From Pseudomonas sp. NFIX28 (GTDB lineage: Bacteria > Pseudomonadota > Gammaproteobacteria > Pseudomonadales > Pseudomonadaceae), in assembly GCF_900107395.1 (NCBI RefSeq), contig NZ_FNPW01000004.1:62001-126000 (forward strand): DNA of 64,000 nucleotides. Direction: 5' to 3'. The position numbers and the translations under genes were made by a program. This document shows positions 18,376 through 25,913 of the stretch, one piece after another (the first letter of the stretch is position 1; every line of letters starts with the position of its first letter). The notes beneath the pieces are model-generated. The model was given only the letters and a program-made list of their open reading frames with translations, was not told where the DNA came from and searched no databases.

Positions 18376-19002
18376 ATGAGTTCTGTTTTTATCATCGACG
18401 ACCATCCTGTTATCCGGCTGGCTATCCGCATGTTGCTGGAACATGAAGGATATAAAGTCGTCGGTGAAACCGATAACGGTGTCGATGCCCTGCAAATGGT
18501 TCGCGACTGCATGCCGGACCTGGTCGTGCTCGATATCAGCATCCCCAAGCTCGACGGGCTGGAGTTGCTGCTGCGTTTCGGCGCCCTCGACAAGTCATTG
18601 CGGGTGCTGGTGCTGACGGCGCAGTCGCCGGCCCTGTTCGCTGCGCGCTGCCTGCAGGCCGGGGCCTGCGGCTACGTGTGCAAACGCGAAGACCTGAGCG
18701 AAGTGCTCAGCGCCATGAAGGCGGTGCTGTGCGGCTACAACTACTTTCCGAGCCATGCCCTGCAAACGCCGCGTCAGGATGAAATTGCAAACAATGAACT
18801 GAACCGCTTGATGTTGCTCAGCGATCGGGAATTGATGGTGTTGCAACTTTTTGCCAAAGGCAGCACCAGTACACAAATAGCTAACAGCATATTTCTCAGT
18901 GGCAAGACCGTCAGTACCTATAAAAAAAGAATCATGCACAAACTTCGTGCGCACTCCATGGCTGAACTTATCGAGTTGGCACAACGTCACGAACTGGTGT
19001 GA
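18376..19002 (+). CDS. NarL/BvgA-type response regulator
   Basis: 208-residue two-domain regulator. The receiver domain has the acidic pair (FIIDDHPVIR), the phospho-acceptor Asp in DLVVLDISIPKLDG, the LTAQSP switch region and a final Lys in VCKRED. A LuxR-type helix-turn-helix closes the protein (LSDRELMVLQLFAKG ... TQIANSIFLSGKTVSTYKKRI). BvgA/EvgA/Roc regulators look like this. The next gene, a hybrid kinase, starts in its stop codon (GTGA), so the two are coupled. Upstream TPS genes are the natural candidate targets, by analogy with Bordetella BvgA and fhaB. Confidence 0.9.
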   Translation: MSSVFIIDDHPVIRLAIRMLLEHEGYKVVGETDNGVDALQMVRDCMPDLVVLDISIPKLDGLELLLRFGALDKSLRVLVLTAQSPALFAARCLQAGACGYVCKREDLSEVLSAMKAVLCGYNYFPSHALQTPRQDEIANNELNRLMLLSDRELMVLQLFAKGSTSTQIANSIFLSGKTVSTYKKRIMHKLRAHSMAELIELAQRHELV

Positions 19003-21215
19003 GAAACACAATGTTCAAACTCATTATTTATTATTTAACCCTGATCGCCACGGCAGTTTCGGCGGCCCTGTTTCTTGGCCTGGTCGAGGCCGGGCAACGG
19101 CAATCCGGAATAACCGCCAGCCCTCCCTGCATCGATACGGCCCCTTGCGTCGAACAGGCCGCCGCCCCGCCCCTCGGTAACGGCTATCGCGGGCTGTTCC
19201 TGCTCGCGGGCCTGGGGCTCGGCGTGCCGCTGCTGGCATCCCTGGGCTGGAATGCCTGGCTGCACCGGCGGCTGGCCCGCCAGCAACGGGCCGCCTGTGA
19301 CCTCGGGCACCAGCTCGAATTCATGCAGGCCTGGGTCGACGGCATGCCCCACCCGGCTTACGTGCGCGATCGCCAGGGCCTGCTGCAAAACTGCAACGCC
19401 AGCTACCTGGAGAGCTTCGCCGCTCGACGCCAGGAAGTGATCGGCAAAACCCTGTTGCAGGGGCAGCTGGACGATCCCGAGCAAGCCCGCGAATACCACG
19501 CCGACTACCAGCGGGTCATGACCCAGGGCCGCCCCCTGCTGCGCGACCGGCCACTGCGCCTGAACGGACGGGAGCTGATCGTCCACCACTGGATCCTGCC
19601 CCTGCGGGACGCGAACGGCGAGATCCGCGGCATCATTGGCGGCTGGATCGACATCAGCGAACGCCATCGGCTCAGCGACAGCCTCAGGGCCGCCCAAGAA
19701 CAGGCCGAAGCGGCCAGCCTGGGAAAAAGCACTTTCCTGGCCAACACCAGCCTCGAACTGTGCAGCTCCACGAATGCCCTGATCGGCGCACTGGAGCTAG
19801 TGCTGCAACGCTCCGACAGCCAGGCGCGGGATCGTCCGGTCATTGAAATGGCGTATCGCTCGGCGCGGAAGATGCAAACCCTGGTCGATGCGACCCTCGA
19901 TATCGCCTATATCGAGTCCGGGCGCCTGGTCCTGACGCCCGAATGGCTCGAGCCGCGGGCGCTGGTCGAATCCATCGTCCAGGAGTTCGACAGCCAGGCC
20001 CGGGAGAAAAACCTCACGCTGCTGCCCACCTTCCATTCCAGTGTCGAGGCGGTCGACGTGCTGCTTGACCCACGGCGCTTCCAGCAGGTCCTGGGCAACC
20101 TGCTGCACAACGCGATCAAGTTCACCGAGCAGGGCCAGGTCAGGGTCCAGTTCGATCTGCAACCGGGCACGCAGCCGCAACAGGTGCAGCTGATGCTGCA
20201 CGTGACGGACAGCGGCATCGGCATCGACGAGCAGGACCGGCACAGGCTGTTCGACCCCTTCTTCCAGGCGCAGGCCTATAGCCTTTCCAGATCGGACGGC
20301 GCGGGGCTGGGCCTGCCCCTGTGCCGTCACCTCTGCGAACTGATGCACGGCACGCTGCAATTGACCAGCCAGCCGGGCATAGGCACGGAAGTCCGGGTCT
20401 TGTTGCAACTGGCCTGTCAGCCTCCGCGCAAATCATCGTCCGTCGTCGAACCCCTGGTCGCCCGTGCCACCCAGCCATTGAGCGTCCTGGTCATCGACGA
20501 TGATGCGGCGAACCGCATGCTGCTGAGCGAACAACTGAGCTTCCTCGGGCACCATTGCCGTACCGCCGATGACGCCGAACAAGGGTTCGAGCATTGGAAC
20601 AAGGGGTTCTTCGACCTGCTCATCGTCGATTGCAGCATGCCGGGCATCAACGGCTACGACCTGATTCGCGCCATTCGCGAGCGTGAACGCCTGGAACCGC
20701 GCGCGGCCTGCCGGATATTGGGAGTGACCGCCAGCGCCCGGCATGAAGCGAGACCGCAGTGCCAACACGCCGGCATCGACGACTGCCTGTTCAAGCCGGT
20801 CGGCCTGGCAACCCTCGGCCATAAATTGGCGGACCTGCAACCGCAGCCCTGGAACGGCGTATTCAGCCTGAGCGCGCTGCACACCCTGTCGCGCGGCAAG
20901 CCGCAATTTGCCCTGCGCATCCTCACCGAACTGCTGCATTGCAGCTACCGCGACCGCCAGCAACTGATGGCCCTGCCCGGCGAGCAACCCTCCCGGGAAC
21001 TGGCGGAGCTCGCGCACAAGATCAAGGGCTCGGCCTTGATGGTCCAGGCCAAGGAACTTGAAGCGGAGTGCGAAGGCCTCGAGCAGGCCGTGCTGGAGGA
21101 TGCGGATCGCCACACCCTGTTACTGCGCAGGTCCGCCCTGGAACAGGCCATGCTCAAGCTCGAACGGGCCCTGTCGTGGCAAATCGATCAACAACAGGAC
21201 GCGGCCTCGACCTGA
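18999..21215 (+). CDS. Hybrid sensor kinase with degenerate HisKA box (PAS-HATPase-REC-HPt)
   Basis: 738-residue inner-membrane protein. Two membrane helices (about 10-28 and 62-85) flank a short periplasmic loop; a PAS domain follows (about 108-225), then a HisKA-like helix, a HATPase domain with N box (NLLHNAIKF), DSGIGI and GAGLGLPLC, a receiver domain with Asp544 (IVDCSMPG) and an HPt domain with His673 (LAHKIKGSA). The HisKA box should read like SHEIRTP, but reads SLELCSS: the phospho-acceptor His is Leu252 and the Arg and Pro are lost too. The start is GTG 18999 overlapping the regulator stop, or ATG 19011. A domain order otherwise like BvgS/RocS. Confidence 0.88.
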   Translation: MRNTMFKLIIYYLTLIATAVSAALFLGLVEAGQRQSGITASPPCIDTAPCVEQAAAPPLGNGYRGLFLLAGLGLGVPLLASLGWNAWLHRRLARQQRAACDLGHQLEFMQAWVDGMPHPAYVRDRQGLLQNCNASYLESFAARRQEVIGKTLLQGQLDDPEQAREYHADYQRVMTQGRPLLRDRPLRLNGRELIVHHWILPLRDANGEIRGIIGGWIDISERHRLSDSLRAAQEQAEAASLGKSTFLANTSLELCSSTNALIGALELVLQRSDSQARDRPVIEMAYRSARKMQTLVDATLDIAYIESGRLVLTPEWLEPRALVESIVQEFDSQAREKNLTLLPTFHSSVEAVDVLLDPRRFQQVLGNLLHNAIKFTEQGQVRVQFDLQPGTQPQQVQLMLHVTDSGIGIDEQDRHRLFDPFFQAQAYSLSRSDGAGLGLPLCRHLCELMHGTLQLTSQPGIGTEVRVLLQLACQPPRKSSSVVEPLVARATQPLSVLVIDDDAANRMLLSEQLSFLGHHCRTADDAEQGFEHWNKGFFDLLIVDCSMPGINGYDLIRAIRERERLEPRAACRILGVTASARHEARPQCQHAGIDDCLFKPVGLATLGHKLADLQPQPWNGVFSLSALHTLSRGKPQFALRILTELLHCSYRDRQQLMALPGEQPSRELAELAHKIKGSALMVQAKELEAECEGLEQAVLEDADRHTLLLRRSALEQAMLKLERALSWQIDQQQDAAST

Positions 21216-21422
21216 GTTCCTGGCCCTGCACAACCTTATGCATTGCGGCCAGTTGCGGGAAAAATATCAAAAGGCCACTATCCTGTCGGTCGGCCCCAAG
21301 GTCTTCTACCAGCTGCAATGCGCGCAACGCCTCGGTAGCCGCGTTCCCCTGAGCACAATGCACCTGCCTTAACTATGCTGAAACGTTGAATTGCGCCTCA
21401 CGCGCCCCTGGAGAAAGCAGCA

Positions 21423-24371
21423 ATGCCGAGCACGCTGTCACTCGATAAACGTCGATTTCCTCTCCATGTGCACATCAGCGTGATGTTTACCTGCCTGCTC
21501 CTGCTGACCGGCATTGTGCTGGGCGTTTTCAACTACCAGCAAACCACCCGCATCATCCTTTCCAGCAGTGAAAAGCTGTTCCAGCGTATCGAGCAGGATG
21601 TGCAGCTGGACCTTAAGGCGACCTACGAACCGATTCGCCATCTGCTCAGCCTGCTGGTGGTCAACCCGGCCATCCAGGCCGGCGATCTCGAGCAACGCCT
21701 GGAGCTGCTTGGGCCTTTCAGCCAATCGCTCAAGGACAACCCCGACCTGGCCTCACTCTATGTGGGTTATGCCGATGGGGACTTTTTCATGGTCCGGCCC
21801 TTGCGCACCCAGGCTTTGAAACAAGCTCGCCAGGCCCCTGAAGCCGCGGCCTACGAAGTCTGGAGCATCGAGCGTGACCGCAACACCGGGCAACTGCATT
21901 CGCAGTCGCTGTTCTACGACGCCAGCCTCGGTCCCCTCAGCCGCCGCGACAACCCCCAGGAATCCTACGACCCGAGCGTCCGCAACTGGTTTGCCGGCGC
22001 CAAGGACGACACCGATCAGATCACCACCGAGCCCTATGTCTTTTTCTCGACCCGTAACGTCGGCACCACCCTCGCCCGCCGCAGCGGCAACCATGCGGTG
22101 ATCGGGGCCGACCTGACCCTGGAACAACTCTCGGCCACCCTGGCCAAGCATCGGGTCACGCCCGGCACCGAAATTGCCCTGGTGGATGGCCACGGCGACG
22201 CCGTGGCCTACCCGGACAGCCGTCGCCTGATCGTCGAAGAACAGAGCGCCCGGCTGATCCGCGCCAATGACCTGAACCCGGCTCTCGACGCGTTGCTGCA
22301 AGGCAAGGCCCAGGGCAACCGCCTGCGGCTCGGGAATCGCCAATGGATAGTTGCCAACCGCCACCTGCAGGAAGGTGGGCCCGCTGGGTTGCAACTGGCG
22401 CTGCTGGTGCCCGAGGACGAGCTGCTGGCAGATGCCTATCGCATGCGCTGGCAAGGCGCGCTGATCACCCTGGGCATTCTGTTGTTTTGCCTGCCGCTCG
22501 GCTGGCTGACCTCGCGCGTGCTGGTCAGGCCGTTGCGCGCCCTGGTGCAGGAAGCCGATGCCATCCGCAGCTTCGATTTCGACTACCCGCTGACGCGCCG
22601 CTCGCCCGTGCTGGAAATCGACCAGCTAAGCGTCTCGATGGCCCGCATGAAGGAAACCCTGGCCAGCTTTTTCCAGATCACCGCCAGCCTCTCCGCGGAA
22701 ACCCGCTTCGACCCACTGCTGCAACGGGTGCTGGTTGAAACCATGAAGATCGGCCAGGCCCAGGCCGGGCTGATCTACCTGCGCGAAAACGATGGTATGA
22801 ACCTCAAGCCCCACGGCCTGATCATCGCCGGTGTTGTCCAGGACCTGCAGGCGTTCGACATCCGCGACCAGGACATCCAGCACGAGGCAAGCCCCGCATG
22901 GCTGCGGCAACTGGCGAACGACGAGAGCCTGGTCACGACCCTGGGGTTCGAGCAGGCGGCCGACCTGCAAGGCGTGCTGCTGGCGATGAACTGCCCCAGC
23001 GTGCACCTGATCGGTATCCGCCTGCACAACCGCCACAACGAAACCGTCGGCATCCTTGTGCTGCTCCTGGCCGACAGCGGCCAGGAGGCCGACCTGGAAA
23101 AACTCGGCCCGGACCGCATCGCGTTCCTGCAGGCAGTTTCCGGCGCCGCCGCGGTGAGCATCGACAGCCAGCGCTTGCAGAACAGGCAAAAACAACTGCT
23201 CGATGCCTTCATCCATTTGCTGGCCGGCGCGATCGACGCCAAGAGCCCCTACACCGGCGGGCATTGCCAACGGGTGCCGGCGCTGACGCTGATGCTCGCC
23301 GAGGCCGCCGCGGCCAGCCAGCAGCCGGCGTTCAGCGCCTACCAGCCCAGCGAAGATGAGTGGGAGGCCTTGCATATCGCCGCCTGGTTGCACGACTGCG
23401 GCAAGATCACCACCCCCGAGTATGTGGTCGACAAGGCCACCAAGCTGGAAACCCTGAACGACCGCATCCATGAAATCCGCACCCGCGTCGAGGTACTCAA
23501 GCGCGATGCCTGGATCGACTACTGGCAGGCTCGCGCCCAGGGTGGCGATGAGGTTTCCCTGGCCGCGACCCGCGATGCCAGCCTGTGGGAACTGGACGAC
23601 GACTTTGCCTTTATCGCCCATTGCAACCTGGGCACCGAAGCCATGGGCGAGGCCGATCTGCAACGGCTGGCGAGGATTGCCCAGCGCACCTGGAGCCGGA
23701 CGCTGGACGACCGCCTGGGCGTGTCCTGGGAAGAAAACCAGCGCCAGCAACGCATACCGGCGCCGACCCTGCCCGTCACCGAACACTTGCTGGCCGACAA
23801 GCCCGAGCAACTGATCGAACGCAACCCTGCCGAACTGATCCCGGCGGACAATCCCTGGGGCTTCAAGCTCGATGTCCCGCCTTACAAATACAACCGTGGC
23901 GAGCTGTACAACCTGAGCATTGGCAAAGGCACGCTGACCCGGGAAGAACGCTACGTGATCAACCATCACATGGTGCAGACCATCCTGATGCTCAACCACC
24001 TGCCCTTCCCCAGCCACTTGAGCAGCATTCCCGAGATCGCCGGCGGCCACCACGAGAAAATGGATGGCACCGGTTATCCCAAGCAGCTCAAACGTGAACA
24101 GATGAGCCTGCCGGCGCGAATGATGGCGATCGCCGATATCTTCGAGGCCCTGACAGCGGCGGACCGCCCCTACAAGAAGGGCAAGACCCTGAGCGAAGCG
24201 CTGGGCATCATGGCGACCATGTGCCGCAATGCCCATATCGATCCTGAACTGTTCGAGCTGTTCATCCAGGCCGGGATCTACCAGCAGTACGCCGAGCGCT
24301 TCATGCAACCGGCGCAGATCGATGCGGTGGACCCCAGGCAGCTGCTGGACAATGCCGGGCGCAGGGCCTGA
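21423..24371 (+). CDS. Cache-HAMP-GAF-HD-GYP protein, probable cyclic-di-GMP phosphodiesterase
   Basis: 982 residues. TM1 at about 16-36, a large periplasmic Cache-type sensor to about 345, TM2 to about 368, HAMP, a GAF domain (about 435-590) and an HD-GYP domain. The HD pair is His657-Asp658 (AAWLHDCGK) and the GYP motif is intact (HHEKMDGTGYP near 876), so hydrolysis of c-di-GMP is expected. Between the HD pair and the next metal-site His (NHH near 847) there are about 190 residues, where a standard domain has about 30, so about 160 residues are inserted. It follows the two-component pair on the same strand with 207 bp between. Confidence 0.9.
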   Translation: MPSTLSLDKRRFPLHVHISVMFTCLLLLTGIVLGVFNYQQTTRIILSSSEKLFQRIEQDVQLDLKATYEPIRHLLSLLVVNPAIQAGDLEQRLELLGPFSQSLKDNPDLASLYVGYADGDFFMVRPLRTQALKQARQAPEAAAYEVWSIERDRNTGQLHSQSLFYDASLGPLSRRDNPQESYDPSVRNWFAGAKDDTDQITTEPYVFFSTRNVGTTLARRSGNHAVIGADLTLEQLSATLAKHRVTPGTEIALVDGHGDAVAYPDSRRLIVEEQSARLIRANDLNPALDALLQGKAQGNRLRLGNRQWIVANRHLQEGGPAGLQLALLVPEDELLADAYRMRWQGALITLGILLFCLPLGWLTSRVLVRPLRALVQEADAIRSFDFDYPLTRRSPVLEIDQLSVSMARMKETLASFFQITASLSAETRFDPLLQRVLVETMKIGQAQAGLIYLRENDGMNLKPHGLIIAGVVQDLQAFDIRDQDIQHEASPAWLRQLANDESLVTTLGFEQAADLQGVLLAMNCPSVHLIGIRLHNRHNETVGILVLLLADSGQEADLEKLGPDRIAFLQAVSGAAAVSIDSQRLQNRQKQLLDAFIHLLAGAIDAKSPYTGGHCQRVPALTLMLAEAAAASQQPAFSAYQPSEDEWEALHIAAWLHDCGKITTPEYVVDKATKLETLNDRIHEIRTRVEVLKRDAWIDYWQARAQGGDEVSLAATRDASLWELDDDFAFIAHCNLGTEAMGEADLQRLARIAQRTWSRTLDDRLGVSWEENQRQQRIPAPTLPVTEHLLADKPEQLIERNPAELIPADNPWGFKLDVPPYKYNRGELYNLSIGKGTLTREERYVINHHMVQTILMLNHLPFPSHLSSIPEIAGGHHEKMDGTGYPKQLKREQMSLPARMMAIADIFEALTAADRPYKKGKTLSEALGIMATMCRNAHIDPELFELFIQAGIYQQYAERFMQPAQIDAVDPRQLLDNAGRRA

Positions 24372-24378
24372 CGGGGTT

Positions 24379-24861
24379 TCAGCAGTCGGTCAAGCGCAGG
24401 AAGATCGCCGCCAGGCGCTCGATGCCGGCCTGATCCTCGGGGGTGAAGCGGGCGATTTTCGGGCTGTCCAGATCCAACACACCGATCAGCCGGCCCTCCT
24501 TGACCAGGGGCACCACCAGCTCGCTGTTGGAAGCGCTGTCGCAGGCGATATGCCCGGGGAACGCATGCACATCCTCGACCCGCTGGGTCTGCAGGCTCGC
24601 CGCGGCCGCACCGCACACGCCACGACCGAAGGGTATGCGCACACAGGCGATCTGGCCCTGGAACGGCCCGAGCACCAGTTCCTGGTTGCGATTGAGGTAG
24701 AACCCGGCCCAGTTCAAGTCGTCCAGCTGGTTGAACAGAAACGCCGAGAACTGCGCGGCGTTGGCGATGAAATCGCGTTCGTCGGCCAACAGCGACTCCA
24801 ACTGGGCGCACAGCAAGGCATAGCCGTCCAGGCCTTTGCCGGTGTTTTGCAGATCGATCAT
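24379..24861 (-). CDS. msrC: Free methionine-(R)-sulfoxide reductase
   Basis: 160-residue GAF-domain enzyme that reduces free Met-R-sulfoxide with thioredoxin. The three reactive cysteines occur in IACVRIPFGRGVCG and HIACDSASNSE with spacings of 10 and 24 residues, exactly those of E. coli YebR Cys84, Cys94 and Cys118. The ATG at 24861 overlaps the stop of the upstream AAA gene in ATGA, so translation is coupled. Ends seven bases from the HD-GYP gene, convergent. Confidence 0.93.
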   Translation of the reverse strand: MIDLQNTGKGLDGYALLCAQLESLLADERDFIANAAQFSAFLFNQLDDLNWAGFYLNRNQELVLGPFQGQIACVRIPFGRGVCGAAAASLQTQRVEDVHAFPGHIACDSASNSELVVPLVKEGRLIGVLDLDSPKIARFTPEDQAGIERLAAIFLRLTDC

Positions 24862-25748
24862 GCTTTTTGCTCCAACAACTTCAAGCCTACCCAGTACCGC
24901 GCGAACTGATACGCGCAACGACCATTGCGATTGCCACGGCCGGTGGCCCAGCGCACGGCGAGAATATCCAGCGCTTCGTCACGCTGCCATTGCAGGCCGG
25001 CCTTGCTTGCCAACTCGCCGATCCAGTGCTCGACCACGTTCAGGTAATGCTCTTGGGTGAAGGGGTAGAACGACAGCCACAGGCCGAACCGATCCGACAG
25101 GGCAATCTTGTCTTCCACCGCTTCGCTGGGGTGCAGTTCGCCATCGACGCGCTTCCAGTTCTCGTTGTCGCTTTCCTTTTCCGGCACCAGGTGCCGACGG
25201 TTGGAAGTGGCGTACAGCAGCACATTATCCGGCGCCTGTTCCAGCGAGCCGTCGAGCACGCTCTTGAGCACCCGGTAGTCGCCCTCGCCCGACTCGAACG
25301 ACAGGTCGTCGCAGAACAGCACGAAACGCTGCGGCAGCTTGACCAGTTGCTCCACCACCCGCGGCAGGTCGGCCAGGTGGTCGCGCTCGATCTCGATCAG
25401 GCGCAGGCCATGCCGGGCATGCTCGGCCAGCAACGCACGGACCAGCGACGATTTGCCGGTGCCGCGCGAACCCCACAGCAAGGCGTGGTTGGCCGGCAAG
25501 CCGTCGAGAAACTGCCGGGTATTGCGTCCCAGCTGATCGCGCTGGTTGTCGACGCCGATCAGGTCGGACAAGCGCATGTCCAGGCTGACCTCCAGCGGCA
25601 GCAGAAAACCGCTGCGGCCTTCGCGCTGCCAGCGCGCGGCCAGGCATTGGTTCCAGTCGATGGCTTGTCGCGGCGCGGGCAGCAGCGGCTCGATACGCGC
25701 CAGAACCGCGTCGGCGCGTTCAAGAAATGCATTCAATCGAGATTCCAC
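24858..25748 (-). CDS. DUF815-family AAA-type ATPase
   Basis: 296-residue P-loop protein: Walker A GSRGTGKSSL near residue 95, Walker B VLFCDDLSFE near 150, and a sensor segment LYATSNRRHLVPE. The DUF815 family is widespread and of unknown function. Coupled by a four-base overlap to msrC. Divergent from sagS. Confidence 0.88.
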   Translation of the reverse strand: MESRLNAFLERADAVLARIEPLLPAPRQAIDWNQCLAARWQREGRSGFLLPLEVSLDMRLSDLIGVDNQRDQLGRNTRQFLDGLPANHALLWGSRGTGKSSLVRALLAEHARHGLRLIEIERDHLADLPRVVEQLVKLPQRFVLFCDDLSFESGEGDYRVLKSVLDGSLEQAPDNVLLYATSNRRHLVPEKESDNENWKRVDGELHPSEAVEDKIALSDRFGLWLSFYPFTQEHYLNVVEHWIGELASKAGLQWQRDEALDILAVRWATGRGNRNGRCAYQFARYWVGLKLLEQKA

Positions 25749-25913
25749 GACTTCTCCTCAGGCAGGTTCACGGTAATGATGTGGCACGCAGACGAAACGA
25801 CCTTTCACGCGCCAGGTCTATCGCAAGCGAACGGCGCCGGAGTCCTGCCGGCACACCCTGATGATCAGCTATGCTTGCCCAGCGAAGGGAAACGGAAATT
25901 GGTTCAACACCCC

